DNA of 64,000 nt from Crocinitomicaceae bacterium (GTDB taxonomy: Bacteria; Bacteroidota; Bacteroidia; Flavobacteriales_D; Crocinitomicaceae), in contig JADJYC010000005.1 of assembly GCA_016719925.1 (NCBI GenBank), positions 124,001 through 188,000 of the forward strand, in the 5' to 3' direction. A model generated the notes under the pieces. The model was not told the origin of the DNA. It ran no database searches and saw only the letters and a program-made list of their open reading frames with translations. Positions 23,576 to 33,279 of this stretch are shown here, one piece after another. Numbering within the stretch: the stretch's first letter is position 1; every line of letters starts with the position of its first letter. Position numbers and translations under genes: made by a program.

Positions 23576-24288
23576 CCCATTACAAATACACAGGGCATCT
23601 TATCAAATTCAAATGGATTTTTTTTCCATTCACTGATTGATTTTGTTTTTATGAATTCAAGAGCACCGGTGATATCATATGCAACGCTCAGTCTTATTTC
23701 ATCCGGAACAGATTTCAATAAATCTTCAAACAGATTTTGATTCCGGTAAGGTGTTTCAATAAACAATTGCGCATAACCGGTTTTCTGAATTGAAGTTACC
23801 AGATCTTTTATTTTCTGGATTCTTTCATGTCCTGATTTTGGAAGATAACCATGAAATGTAAATCCCTGTCCGTTCATACCGCTTGCCGCTAAAGCGGTAA
23901 TAATAGATGAAGGACCTATTAAAGGAATTACCTGAATATTATTTTTGTGTGCCAGGGAAATTATTTTCAAACCCGGATCAGCGACACCTGCATAACTAGA
24001 TTCTGACATCAGACCAACATCTTTACCATCATTCAAAAACTGAATAACAGATGTATCAAAATTATAATCGTCGTGTTTATCCAATTCAAAAAATGTACAG
24101 TCATCAATTGGAAAAGATGAATCAGTTTTGCGTAAAAATTGTCTGGCGGTTTTTAGTTTTTCTACAACAAAAATTCTAATTGGTTTTATAACCTCAGCAT
24201 TATAAGCAGGCATCACTTTGTGAAATGTATCTTCACTGATGGGAACCGGAATGATATAGAGTTTGCCTTTAGTCAATGTATTTTTCAA
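23572..24288 (-). CDS. Tetrapyrrole-methylase-fold SAM methyltransferase (RsmI-like)
   Basis: 238 aa. YIIPVPISED near the start, GLMSESSYAGVADPG (the SAM-binding GxxSDAGxPxxxDPG equivalent), VIPLIGPSSIITALAASGMNGQGFTFHGYLP and FIETPYRNQNLFEDLL are the signatures of the RsmI family, which 2'-O-methylates C1402 of 16S rRNA. Bacteroidota carry this shorter form in addition to canonical RsmI, so I do not assign the gene name. It overlaps the LMW phosphatase gene by 20 bases in the conserved order dnaA, phosphatase, methyltransferase. Confidence 0.88.
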   Translation of the reverse strand: MKNTLTKGKLYIIPVPISEDTFHKVMPAYNAEVIKPIRIFVVEKLKTARQFLRKTDSSFPIDDCTFFELDKHDDYNFDTSVIQFLNDGKDVGLMSESSYAGVADPGLKIISLAHKNNIQVIPLIGPSSIITALAASGMNGQGFTFHGYLPKSGHERIQKIKDLVTSIQKTGYAQLFIETPYRNQNLFEDLLKSVPDEIRLSVAYDITGALEFIKTKSISEWKKNPFEFDKMPCVFVMG

Positions 24289-24730
24289 TTATTTTATCAG
24301 TTGCTTCATCCAGAAGATCAAACACGTGTTGAAATCCTTCATCACCTCCATAATACGGATCCGGCACTTCTCTGCCTTCACCCGGATAAATTTCATCCAG
24401 AATCAGTTTTACTTTTTTCCGGTCATTTTCATTTCTTGCCAAACGCAGCATGTTGTCCATATTGGATTGATCCATCGCATAGATAAGATCAAATTCATCA
24501 AAATCTGATTTTACAAATTGCCTTCCGCGCAAGTCAGAGATGTCTACTCCGTTTTTCTGTGCAGTTTTTCTCATACGTGCATCCGGTGCTTCACCGATAT
24601 GAAAATCGGATGTGCCCGCTGAATCCGTAATGACAACTTTATTTTTCCGGTCGCGGATTTTATGCCGCAGAATTCCTTCAGCAATTGGTGAACGGCAAAT
24701 ATTACCCAAACACACCATTAGAATTTTCAT
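24269..24730 (-). CDS. Low-molecular-weight protein tyrosine phosphatase
   Basis: 153 aa. The P-loop CLGNICRS (7-14) holds the nucleophilic Cys7 and Arg13, and the general acid Asp is in DPYYGG near residue 122. The family dephosphorylates tyrosine (or arginine) residues, often in capsule regulation. Complete, overlapping the downstream methyltransferase and lying just behind dnaA in an arrangement conserved in Bacteroidota. Confidence 0.95.
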   Translation of the reverse strand: MKILMVCLGNICRSPIAEGILRHKIRDRKNKVVITDSAGTSDFHIGEAPDARMRKTAQKNGVDISDLRGRQFVKSDFDEFDLIYAMDQSNMDNMLRLARNENDRKKVKLILDEIYPGEGREVPDPYYGGDEGFQHVFDLLDEATDKIIEKYID

Positions 24731-24983
24731 AGTATTCGAATCTATTCTGATTGCCGAAGGTAAAAATTAAGTTTCATTTTAAGGTGATTTAGAGAACCTC
24801 AATCACCCTGAAAAAAGACAGAAATTTCAATCAACCTGAAGTAACCTAAACCAATCTGGAATAGAACAGGAAGAATATCAAATACCGTGGTATTAAAAAA
24901 GAAGAATTATTTTTTTGTTGATTGAGGTACTCGAAATCAACAAAAAAGCCCCGATAAATTTTATCAGGGCTTTCAACTTTTTA
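24731..24983. other. dnaA to phosphatase intergenic region
   Basis: 250 bases with several short words of the type caatcaccctga / caatcaacctga and the two hairpins at 24911-24973. No gene; the left part may hold the phosphatase promoter. Confidence 0.4.
24911..24973 (-). terminator. Tandem hairpins terminating dnaA
   Basis: First on the minus strand is AAAGCCCTGATAAAATTTATCGGGGCTTT followed by T's, a strong stem (24945-24973). Next to it, TTTTTTGTTGATTGAG and CTCGAAATCAACAAAAAA (24911-24926 / 24929-24947 region) form a second, almost perfect 13+3-bp stem with T/A runs at its base. Both are suitable terminators; the second is symmetrical and may serve both strands. Confidence 0.85.
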
Positions 24984-26420
24984 TTAGTTCACATTTAACT
25001 TTTTCTCCAGATCTTCCAGATAACCTTTAAACTGTTTATCTGTTTCTGCCAGGTTATTAACCGTGCGGCAAGCGTGCAGAACTGTTGCGTGATCTTTGCC
25101 TCCGCACTGAGCACCAATACTTGCCAACGACCATTTGGTCATTTTCTTAGCAAAGTACATAGCGATTTGTCTTGCCTGAACAACTTCACGTTTACGTGTT
25201 TTTGATTTCAGTAATTCAATTGGCAGATTAAAATAATCACATACAATTTTGTGAATGTAATCCATAGACACTTCGCGTGCTGTGTTTTTCACAAACTTGT
25301 CAATCATCTTTTTAGCCAGCTCAATGTTGATAGCTTTCTTATTCAATGATGCATGAGCAATCAAAGAAGTAAGCGCACCTTCCATTTCACGGATGTTGGT
25401 ATTGATGCTGTATGCAAGATATTCAAGTACATCATCTGTAATTTCAACTCCGTTGCCGTAAATTTTTCTTTGAAGAATTGCAATTCTTGTTTCGAGTCCC
25501 GGAGCCTGAACATCAGCAGACAATCCCCATTTAAAACGAGACAAGAGACGTTGCTCAATACCTTTCATTTCAACAGGAGCTTTATCAGCGGTAAGCACAA
25601 TTTGTTTACCGGATTGATGCAGGTGATTGAAGATATGGAAAAACGCGTCCTGAGTTTTTTCTTTACCGGCAAAAAATTCAACATCATCAATAATGAGTAC
25701 ATCCATCAGTTTATAAAAATTGATGAAGTCATTGGTTGTATTGTTTTTGATTGAATCAATAAACTGACGGGTGAATGTTTCAGCCTGAGTAAATAAAACA
25801 GTTTTATTCGGGAACTGATTTTTGATACCTATTCCGATTGCATGAGCAAGGTGAGTTTTACCTAATCCAACACCACCATATATAAGGAGTGGGTTGAATG
25901 CAGTTCCACCAGGTTTGTTAGCTACGGCATAAGCAGCAGACCGAGCAAGACGGTTACAGTCTCCTTCAATAAAATTGTCAAACGAGTAAGTTGGATTCAG
26001 GTTAGACTCAACATTCACTTTTTTCAGCCCGGGAATAACAAACGGATTGCGGATAGGGTTTTCACCAATATTCATTGGCATGGAAACCGGCGTATTGGAA
26101 ATATCCTGTTTGCTGTTGGTTGGCAATTTCACCGTATAAGGTGTTTTTTTATCAGAGCTGCGATCCATGATGATCGAGTACTCCAATTTTGCGTCCGGAC
26201 CAATTTCTTTCTTGATTACTTTTTTAAGCAGATAAATATAATGTTCTTCTAACCACTCGTAAAAAAAATGTGAAGGAACCTGCCGAGTCAAAACCTTATT
26301 CTTGAATCTGATTGGTACAATTGGCTCGAACCAGGTTTTGAAGCTTTGAAGGCTTATATTGTCCTTGATTACTTTGAGGCAATCTTCCCAAATAGATTCT
26401 TGGTTTTTCTTTTCTTTCAT
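24984..26420 (-). CDS. dnaA: Chromosomal replication initiator DnaA
   Basis: 478 aa, complete. Domain I (IWEDCLKVIKDNISLQSFKTWFEPI, 10-35), a variable linker (90-140), the AAA+ domain with Walker A GGVGLGKT (182-189), Walker B LIIDDVEFFAGKEKTQDAFFHIFN and sensor RLLSRFKWGL, then the domain IV helix-turn-helix with the DnaA signature GGKDHATVLHACRTV. It opens origin DNA. The gene stands alone with its own terminator and an AT-rich upstream region that could include origin sequences. Confidence 0.98.
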   Translation of the reverse strand: MKEKKNQESIWEDCLKVIKDNISLQSFKTWFEPIVPIRFKNKVLTRQVPSHFFYEWLEEHYIYLLKKVIKKEIGPDAKLEYSIIMDRSSDKKTPYTVKLPTNSKQDISNTPVSMPMNIGENPIRNPFVIPGLKKVNVESNLNPTYSFDNFIEGDCNRLARSAAYAVANKPGGTAFNPLLIYGGVGLGKTHLAHAIGIGIKNQFPNKTVLFTQAETFTRQFIDSIKNNTTNDFINFYKLMDVLIIDDVEFFAGKEKTQDAFFHIFNHLHQSGKQIVLTADKAPVEMKGIEQRLLSRFKWGLSADVQAPGLETRIAILQRKIYGNGVEITDDVLEYLAYSINTNIREMEGALTSLIAHASLNKKAINIELAKKMIDKFVKNTAREVSMDYIHKIVCDYFNLPIELLKSKTRKREVVQARQIAMYFAKKMTKWSLASIGAQCGGKDHATVLHACRTVNNLAETDKQFKGYLEDLEKKLNVN

Positions 26421-26662
26421 TCAGGTACGGGTTATTAGTAATTTCTTTAACGGTACGATTTTTTTGTTGAAAAAATCAGTGAACAAATATTCACATAAAA
26501 AAGTTATAAAAAAAATTTTTTGAATGTTGTTTTTTAAAAAAATTTTACATCTCGGTAATGTGGTTTTTTTATCATTTTTTTTATTTATAATTCTTTAGAT
26601 TAATTCCGGATAATTTATATAAATGCTACTTTTAATTTCGTTACTCACCTAAGATACATAAA
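26421..26662. other. AT-rich divergent region upstream of dnaA
   Basis: Over 80 percent A+T with long A and T runs (26500-26590). One near-consensus DnaA box, ATATTCACA (around 26487), eight of nine bases of TTATNCACA. Only one box was recognised, so a full origin is not demonstrated; it may serve as dnaA promoter/autoregulation site and as promoter for the thioesterase on the other strand. Confidence 0.35.
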
Positions 26663-27073
26663 ATGTTTACACACGACACGCAAATACGCATAAGATATAG
26701 TGAAACAGATCAGATGGGTTATTGTTACTACGGGAATTATGCCCAGTTTTTTGAAATCGGACGGGTTGAAACTTTAAGGTCTCTTGGAGTAAGTTATAAA
26801 GAACTGGAGCAAAATGGTATTTTGTTACCAGTGTTAAATTATGAAGTTCGGTTTATCAAACCTGCACTTTATGATGATCTTTTGACAATAAGAACACTTG
26901 TAAAAAAAATTCCGCGTGCAAGAGTTGATTTTGACTACGAAGTTTACAATGAAAATAACACGCTGTTAACTACTGCACACACTACGCTCGTTTTTATTTC
27001 TGCTGAAAATAAAAAACCCATTCCTGCACCGGAAGAAATTGTGCGCAAATTAAGTCTGTATATAAAGGAGTGA
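26663..27073 (+). CDS. YbgC-like 4-hydroxybenzoyl-CoA thioesterase family (hotdog) protein
   Basis: 136 aa. IRIRYSETDQMGYCYYGNYAQFFEIGRVE is the hotdog thioesterase signature with the catalytic Asp in SETD, followed by LLPVLNYEVRFIKPALYDDLLTIRT and TTAHTTLVFISAENKKP. These proteins hydrolyse acyl-CoA; YbgC relatives are linked to the Tol-Pal system and phospholipid metabolism. Divergent from dnaA. No frameshift. Confidence 0.9.
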   Translation: MFTHDTQIRIRYSETDQMGYCYYGNYAQFFEIGRVETLRSLGVSYKELEQNGILLPVLNYEVRFIKPALYDDLLTIRTLVKKIPRARVDFDYEVYNENNTLLTTAHTTLVFISAENKKPIPAPEEIVRKLSLYIKE

Positions 27074-27075
27074 AA

Positions 27076-27383
27076 TTACAACTCAGTACATGTGTACGCA
27101 AAGTTGTCAAGAGTTGTTGTGTCAGCAAACGCCTTATAAGCGTCATCAATGGTAAAATCAGCTTCACCTTTTATACATTCATCCTGAAAAAAGTAGAATC
27201 TGTGTCTTTGACATATCCGGTATACGTAGTAACTACTTCTTCTTCTCCGTTAACTCCCTGCTGAATCGTTGTGATGGTGTATGTAAAACTGCATTTCATA
27301 CATTTTTCACACGAACCCAGAAAGAGCGTGAAAAATAATATTGAACCAGCAGCCAGTAATCGCATCATGTTAAGTTTGTCCAA
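27076..27383 (-). CDS. Small lipoprotein (one frameshift)
   Basis: MMRLLAAGSILFFTLFLGSC is a lipoprotein signal; mature part EKCMKCSFTYTITTIQQGVNGEEEVVTTYTGYV. The frame ends at a T6 run near 27184-27189; reading one extra base joins QDECIKGEADFTIDDAYKAF, ADTTTLDNFAYTCTEL and a stop at 27076. The result is about 100 aa with five to six cysteines. Cysteine-rich small lipoproteins with CEKCxxCxF starts are common and uncharacterised in Flavobacteriia. It faces the thioesterase gene tail to tail with two bases between. Confidence 0.65.
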
Positions 27384-27485
27384 ATATATAAATAAGCAGT
27401 CAGCTATTACATATATTCTTTCTTAACTCTTTTTAAGTTTATTTTGTAATGCACGGTTCCCGGGATAGTATATCCGTTTTAAAAC

Positions 27486-28160
27486 ATGATTCGAAAAATA
27501 ATTACCACGGAAGATAATTCAAAGTCAATTCAACTCCCTGAATGGAATGAAACCTATCATTCAACCCATGGCGCATTGAATGAATCTTTACACATATATA
27601 TAAGGAGTGGTCTGATACCTGCTGCAGAAAAAAACAAAACCCTTAAAATCTTTGAAATGGGCTTTGGAACTGGTTTAAACGCTTTACTTACATTGGATCA
27701 GAGTGTAAAAGAAAAATTAACTGTTGAATACCATACACTTGAAAATTATCCGGTTGAATATGAACTTGTCGGGCAGCTTCATCATACTGAAAATGAAGAT
27801 ATGGATCATCTCAAGAATTCTTTTGATCTGATGCATCTATGTGACTTTTCAGTACTAACCCCTATCCTTGATTCATTTTCATTTATAAAATATAAGGATG
27901 ATCTTTTGAAATTTGAAATTCCCGCAAATCAGTTTAATGTGATTTATTTTGATGCATTTGGTCCAAGAATACAACCTGAACTCTGGAGTGCTGCCATGAT
28001 GCAAAAAATGTTCAACATGCTATTACCCGGAGGCAGACTGGTAACGTATTGTGCGCAGGGACAATTCCGCAGAAACCTCAGAGAAGCAGGCTTTACAACA
28101 CATAAACTCGAAGGACCGAAAGGAAAACGGGAAATGACACTTGCACTTAAGCCTGAGTAA
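27486..28160 (+). CDS. mnmD: MnmD-type tRNA U34 methyltransferase
   Basis: 224 aa, corresponding to the N-terminal methyltransferase half of bifunctional MnmC. SAM motif I is FEMGFGTGLNALLT, and NVIYFDAFGPRIQPELWS, GGRLVTYCAQGQFRRNLREAGF and GPKGKREM are the DUF752 signatures. It makes mnm5(s2)U34 from nm5(s2)U34 in the tRNA wobble position. The FAD-dependent half is missing, as in other Bacteroidota. Followed closely by the TerC gene. Confidence 0.9.
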   Translation: MIRKIITTEDNSKSIQLPEWNETYHSTHGALNESLHIYIRSGLIPAAEKNKTLKIFEMGFGTGLNALLTLDQSVKEKLTVEYHTLENYPVEYELVGQLHHTENEDMDHLKNSFDLMHLCDFSVLTPILDSFSFIKYKDDLLKFEIPANQFNVIYFDAFGPRIQPELWSAAMMQKMFNMLLPGGRLVTYCAQGQFRRNLREAGFTTHKLEGPKGKREMTLALKPE

Positions 28161-28200
28161 GGTTTAATTTCTAATTTTACACCACAAACCAAAAAACTTC

Positions 28201-28953
28201 ATGGACATAAGTGTTTTATTTACCGCAGATGGTATAATTGGATTACTAACTCTGACAATTCTTGAACTGGTTCTTGGAATTGATAATGTTGTTTTTATCT
28301 CAATCATTGCCGGCAGATTACCTGAAAAAGAACAGCCAAAAGCCAGAAATGTGGGTTTACTGTTTGCAATGATCATGCGAATTTGTCTCTTGTTTGGAAT
28401 TACCTGGGTGATTGGTTTAACTGAACCTGTGGTGACACTTTTTGAACATCCCTTTTCAGTGAAAGATCTGATTTTAATTGCAGGTGGTTTGTTTCTGATG
28501 TATAAAAGCACCACTGAAATTCACAAAAAAATTACGCATCTGGAAGAAGATCATTTGCCAAATGCTTCCAAAAAGAAAGGGAAATTTGCCGGTATTGTAC
28601 TACAGATTGTTCTCATAGATCTTGTTTTTTCATTTGACTCTGTCCTTACCGCAGTAGGTCTGACAGATATTATTCTGGTTATGATTATTGCTGTGGTGAT
28701 TTCAATCATAATCATGATGTTGTTTGCCGGAAAAATTTCAGGTTTTGTAAATAAATATCCGGCTATTAAAATGCTTGCGCTTTCTTTCTTGCTGATGATT
28801 GGACTGATGCTGGTAATTGAAGGTATTAATGACCCGCACATTCACATACCAAAAGGATACATATATTTCGGTATGGCTTACGCTCTTCTCGTTGAATTGT
28901 TAAATATGCGTGTTCGCAAAAAACATGAGAATAATGGAAAAGCATCTCATTAA
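28201..28953 (+). CDS. TerC-family integral membrane protein
   Basis: 250 aa with about seven membrane helices. Family motifs: ILELVLGIDNVVFISIIAGRLP near the start and DLVFSFDSVLTAVGLT in the middle, each with an Asp in a membrane helix; the loop LEEDH between helices. TerC/Alx proteins are implicated in metal (manganese) homeostasis and tellurite resistance. The end overlaps the ligA start by 20 bases. Confidence 0.92.
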   Translation: MDISVLFTADGIIGLLTLTILELVLGIDNVVFISIIAGRLPEKEQPKARNVGLLFAMIMRICLLFGITWVIGLTEPVVTLFEHPFSVKDLILIAGGLFLMYKSTTEIHKKITHLEEDHLPNASKKKGKFAGIVLQIVLIDLVFSFDSVLTAVGLTDIILVMIIAVVISIIIMMLFAGKISGFVNKYPAIKMLALSFLLMIGLMLVIEGINDPHIHIPKGYIYFGMAYALLVELLNMRVRKKHENNGKASH

Positions 28954-30939
28954 AAAAAGAATTGCGGAGTTAACGGATGAACTGAATACACACAATTATA
29001 ATTATTATGTATTGAGTGAGCCTGTCATATCAGATTATGAATTTGATATGATGATGAAGGAACTGGAAAAACTTGAAAAAGAAAATCCGGAACTGGCTTC
29101 AACTAACAGTCCTACCAAACGTGTAGGAGGAGACATCACCAGAAAATTTGAATCGGTGACTCATCGTTACCCGATGTTGTCTCTTTCAATACCTATTCCA
29201 GAGAAGAAATTGCTGACTGGGAAAACCGGATTAAAAATTATCGGACACTCCTATTATATATGTGTGCGAATTAAAGTATGACGGAGTTGCCATTGGCATC
29301 CGTTACAAAAACGGTGAATTATTTCAGGCTGTAACCAGGGGAGACGGCAGTGCCGGTGAGGATATCACCACTAATGTCAGAACAATTAAAACAATTCCTT
29401 TAAAATTAAAAGGAGATTTTCCGGTGATTTTGAAATACGCGGAGAGATTTTTTTCCGCTTGAAAAATTTTAACAAAGTAAATCAGGAAAGAACTGAAGCC
29501 GGTGAACCTTTTTGCAAATCCAAGAAATTCAGCTTCAGGAACGTTAAAATCGCAAGATTCATCAGTAGTTGCATCACGCGGGCTGGATTGTTATTTATAT
29601 GGTGTTTATGGTGAAAATCTGAAATTCAGTTCTCATTCAGAAGCTGTTTTAGCTGCCGGTAAATGGGGTTTCAAAATTCCGTCTTTTGCAAAAAGATGAT
29701 TCATACCTGTACCAGTATTGATGAAATCATGGAGTTTATTTCATACTGGGAAAAAAACAGAAATGAACTTGCTTTTGAAATTGACGGTATTGTAATTAAA
29801 GTAGACAACTATCAGCAGCAACAAGAATTAGGTTTTACTGCAAAAAGTCCGAGATGGGCAATTGCTTATAAATACAAGGCTGAAAAAGTTGAAACAAAAT
29901 TAAATGAAGTAACCTACCAGGTTGGCCGTACCGGAGCAATTACACCCGTGGCAAATCTTGAGCCGGTATTGCTTGCGGGCACCACGGTTAAAAGAGCTTC
30001 TCTTCACAATGCTGATCAGATAGAAAAACTGGGATTGTATATCGGTGATACTGTTTTTGTAGAAAAAGGCGGAGAAATAATTCCTAAAGTGGTAGGTATA
30101 AAACTGGAAAACCGCACACCTGAATTACAGCCGGTAAAATTTCCTGAAAATTGTCCGGAGTGTGGATCAGCGTTGATACGTAAAGAAGGAGAAGCACAGC
30201 ATTATTGTCCAAATGACAATGGGTGTCCTCCGCAAATCAAAGGAAAAATAGAACATTTTATTTCCAGAAAGGCAATGAACATTGATGGCCTTGGGCCTGA
30301 AACCATTGAATTGCTTTTCAAAAAAAATCTGATCAGTAATTATGCGGATTTGTATGATCTGAATTTTGATCAGGTGGTTCATCTGGACCGAATGGCTGAT
30401 AAATCAGCTTCCAATCTTTATTTGGGATTAAAGAATCTAAAAACATTCCGTTTGACCGTGTTCTCTTTGCTTTGGGAATAAGACATGTGGGTGAAACCGT
30501 TGCAAAAAAACTGGCAAAACACTTCAAATCCATTGATCAGCTTGCTGCTGCTGATTTTGATTCGCTCATAGCAGTTGACGAGATAGGTGAAAAAATTGCA
30601 ATCAGTATTCAGCAGTTTTTTACAGATGAAAAAAACAGGGAAATTATTCAAAAACTAAAAAACGCAGGAGTTCAGTTTGAGTTAAAAAATGTTGCAGAAG
30701 TAAATGATATTCTGAATAAACAGACCTTTGTCATATCCGGTGTATTTAAAATAGTGAGCAGGGAAAAATTAGCTGAACTGATTGAACAGAACGGAGGTAA
30801 AAATGCCGGATCTGTTTCTTCCAAAACAAATTTTCTGGTTGCGGGAGAAAATATGGGGCCAGCCAAACTGGCAAAAGCGCAGCAGCTGGGTGTAAAAATA
30901 ATTTCAGAAGATGAATTTTTAGCGATGATTAATCAATGA
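28934..30939 (+). CDS. ligA: NAD-dependent DNA ligase LigA (several frameshifts)
   Basis: Full-length gene (about 669 codons) broken into five overlapping frames at about 29180, 29270, 29510, 29690 and 30475. Order: Ia domain from MEKHLIKKRIAELT; adenylation domain with the active-site Lys in CELKYDGVAIGIRY; ANPRNSASGTLK; AFEIDGIVIKVD; OB-fold TYQVGRTGAITPVANLEPV; zinc finger CPECGSALIRKEGEAQHYCPN; HhH repeats; and a C-terminal BRCT (FVISGVFKIVSREKLAELIEQNGGKNAGSVSSKTNFLVAGE). One is expected per genome and it is essential, so the breaks (A/T runs and a TG repeat) are almost certainly errors. Confidence 0.93.
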
Positions 30940-31442
30940 GTATCACGGATAATATAAAATCAGGTTTTCTGAAACGGAAAAAAAACGTGGCTGAAAAACG
31001 AAATGTTGTTTTAAAAAATCCTGCTGTTTTTTCAAAGATTCTGATTGTTGGAGATAAGGAAAATGAATCGCTGTTAAAATCTGCTCAATCTTTGTTCCCA
31101 AATGCTGAAATTAATTCACTCTTCCAACGCAAAGAAAAGGAAGATAAAACCTCAAAATTCAGATTTGCCGTTCACCCGTCGGATTTTAATTTAACAGGGC
31201 ATCTCAAAAATGATAAATTAACCAAACTCATTCAAACCGAATTTGATTTGGTTTTAGATTTGTCGCATGATTCGGTTTTTCTGAATGAATTAACTTCAAG
31301 GATTAAAAACACGTTGTTTGTTGGCAGAATGATTCAGGATTCAGACAGCCGGTATGATTTGTTTTTTAATGGTGAAAGTGATGAGGAATTTTTGAATCAG
31401 ACAGTCAAACAATTAAAACTGCTTACAAAAAATGAACGCTGA
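30936..31442 (+). CDS. Conserved Bacteroidota protein between ligA and dapA
   Basis: 168 aa, soluble. KILIVGDKENESLLKSAQSLFPNAEINSLFQRKEKEDKT suggests a Rossmann-like start, then FRFAVHPSDFNLTGHLKNDKLTKLIQTEFDLVLDLSHDSV. A protein of this type (DUF6913-like) is commonly encoded between ligA and dapA in this phylum, but its role is unknown. It overlaps ligA by four bases and dapA by eleven, so all three are in one operon. Confidence 0.7.
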   Translation: MSITDNIKSGFLKRKKNVAEKRNVVLKNPAVFSKILIVGDKENESLLKSAQSLFPNAEINSLFQRKEKEDKTSKFRFAVHPSDFNLTGHLKNDKLTKLIQTEFDLVLDLSHDSVFLNELTSRIKNTLFVGRMIQDSDSRYDLFFNGESDEEFLNQTVKQLKLLTKNER

Positions 31443-32346
31443 AAAATTTAAAGGTTTGGGAGTAGCCATGATTACTCCATTTAATCAGGATGGTTCAATT
31501 GATTTTCCTGCATTGACAAAACTCACTCACTTTTTGATTGACGGAGGAGTCAATTATCTGGTGGTTCAGGGAACTACCGGTGAATCTCCTGTACTTACCA
31601 AAGAAGAAAAGCAGGCTGTATTAAAATGTGTTTCAGACGCAAATGCAGGAAGACTTCCTGTCGTTTATGGTGTGGGAGGAAATAATACTGCTGCAATCGC
31701 AGAATCTTTCAAATCGCTGGATAAAAAATTAGTGAACGGAATTTTATCTGTCTCTCCTTATTATAACAAACCAACACAGGAAGGAATTTATCAGCATTAT
31801 AAAGTCCTTGCAGAATCAACAGATCTTCCAATCATATTATATAACGTACCGGGACGCACATCTTCCAATGTATTGCCCGATACAACAATCAGACTGGCAA
31901 AAGATTTCAAAAATATTATTGCTGTTAAAGAAGCATCTGGCAATATGGAGCAGATCATGGATATCATTAACCGCAAACCAGAAGGTTTTTTAGTTATTTC
32001 CGGAGATGACGGAATCACTTTACCCATACTGGCTGCCGGAGGAGACGGCGTAATTTCCGTAATCGGAAACGGTTTTCCACACGCATTCAGCGCCATGGTC
32101 AGAGCAGCAATGAGTGATAATATGGAGGAAGCCCGACGTTTACATTACCTTTTATTTCCAATGGTTCCTTTGCTTTTTGTGGAAGGAAATCCGGGCGGAA
32201 TCAAAGAAGTGACGGCACATTTGGGAATTACAGGCAACAAGGTAAGACTGCCTTTGGTTAATGTTTCTGAGGCTGTCCGAACCAAAATAGTAGCACTCAC
32301 AGGTAACATTTGTAAGGCCTTCCCGTACGACCTTATAAAAAAATAG
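31432..32346 (+). CDS. dapA: 4-hydroxy-tetrahydrodipicolinate synthase
   Basis: 304 aa, complete. TIM-barrel signatures: VVQGTTGESPVLT (43-55), SVSPYYNKPTQEGIYQHY (107-123), Tyr137 in LYNVPGRTSS and the Schiff-base Lys166 in AVKEASGN. It condenses pyruvate and aspartate semialdehyde in lysine/diaminopimelate synthesis, needed for peptidoglycan. It is the last gene of the ligA operon. Confidence 0.97.
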   Translation: MNAEKFKGLGVAMITPFNQDGSIDFPALTKLTHFLIDGGVNYLVVQGTTGESPVLTKEEKQAVLKCVSDANAGRLPVVYGVGGNNTAAIAESFKSLDKKLVNGILSVSPYYNKPTQEGIYQHYKVLAESTDLPIILYNVPGRTSSNVLPDTTIRLAKDFKNIIAVKEASGNMEQIMDIINRKPEGFLVISGDDGITLPILAAGGDGVISVIGNGFPHAFSAMVRAAMSDNMEEARRLHYLLFPMVPLLFVEGNPGGIKEVTAHLGITGNKVRLPLVNVSEAVRTKIVALTGNICKAFPYDLIKK

Positions 32347-32354
32347 TATATTTG
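32347..32354 (+). promoter_or_regulatory. Possible -7 promoter element
   Basis: TATATTTG matches TAnnTTTG exactly, 28 bases before the lipoprotein ATG. No TTTG lies at the right distance upstream, so this is a half-site match only. Confidence 0.35.
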
Positions 32355-32381
32355 CTTAAATACAAACATAATCCGGAATTA

Positions 32382-33273
32382 ATGAAAAATAAAAATTTAA
32401 TCCTCGGTGCGGCAGTAGCCTTCACAGCGTCTATGATGATTAGTTGTGGTGGAGATAACCAGGAAGATGTAACGAATGTGGTTCTTGAAGACACCAATCA
32501 GGTAGTTACTGAACCTGAACAACCTGCTGTTGACTATGCGGTTCCAACCCCAAATGAACTATTTGAAATTATCAAAATTCAAGGTGGTGAACAAAGTTGG
32601 TCTGGTAAATCCACTTGACAACCGTTCAAAATATGTAGAAACAAAAACGAAAGCAATCAATTTCGGTATCTATTCTGCTGACCTTGCTTACATGAGTTGT
32701 TTTGGCATTGGAACTGAATTCCTGATGTACTTCAAAGCAATTGAAGAAATTGGAACAGAACTTGGAATTGAAGGTGCTTTTGATGAAGAACTGATGGGTC
32801 GTATTGAAAATAATGAAGGTGATACAGATTCACTTTTTGCAATTTCAAATGAAACCTATTATGACAGTTATCTGTATCTGGAAGAAAATGACAAAGGCGT
32901 TGAACTTTGTCTGATTATGGCCGGCGGATACATTGAGTCATTGTATATCGTTTGTAATCTGGTTGACAAATACAAAGAAGGAGATCCGATCATTGAAAAA
33001 ATCGGTGATCAGAAATTAGTACTTGAAAATTTACTTGATTTCATTCTTCAGTATTCAGATGATCAAAGCGTATCTGAAGTAATGGATGACCTGATCTCTT
33101 TAAGCGAGGTATTTGAGACCAGCATGGAGTTTGAGGAATCTGGTACAAGTATTGATAAAGGAGAAAATAACATGCTGATGTTGTCTGGCGGAGGTTCTTA
33201 TAAAATGACAAAAACCGCTTTAGAGAAAATCACAGCTAAAGTAAAAGAGTTAAGAGGTAATTATACTAAATAG
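32382..33273 (+). CDS. Conserved Bacteroidota lipoprotein (one frameshift)
   Basis: Start MKNKNLILGAAVAFTASMMI at 32382, lipobox ISC at residue 22. An acidic linker is followed by TPNELFEIIKIQGGEQ; the frame slips near 32597 and continues VGLVNPLDNRSKYVETKTKA, INFGIYSADLAYMSCFGIGT, SLFAISNETYYDSYLYLEEN, MAGGYIESLYIVCNLVDKY and DQKLVLENLLDFILQYSD. This conserved arrangement (NPLDNRSKY.....A.NFGIYSADLAY) defines a family I know from many Bacteroidota genomes without function. The next gene (7 bases on) is its usual companion. Confidence 0.75.
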
Positions 33274-33279
33274 CAGACT

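Noticed and set aside
26421..26662. A definite oriC
   Set aside because: Only one near-consensus DnaA box was found; AT-richness alone is not sufficient in this AT-rich genome.
28934..30939. Programmed frameshifting in ligA and other genes
   Set aside because: The slips are many, occur in unrelated genes at plain homopolymers, and have no slippery heptamer plus pseudoknot pattern; sequencing error is simpler.
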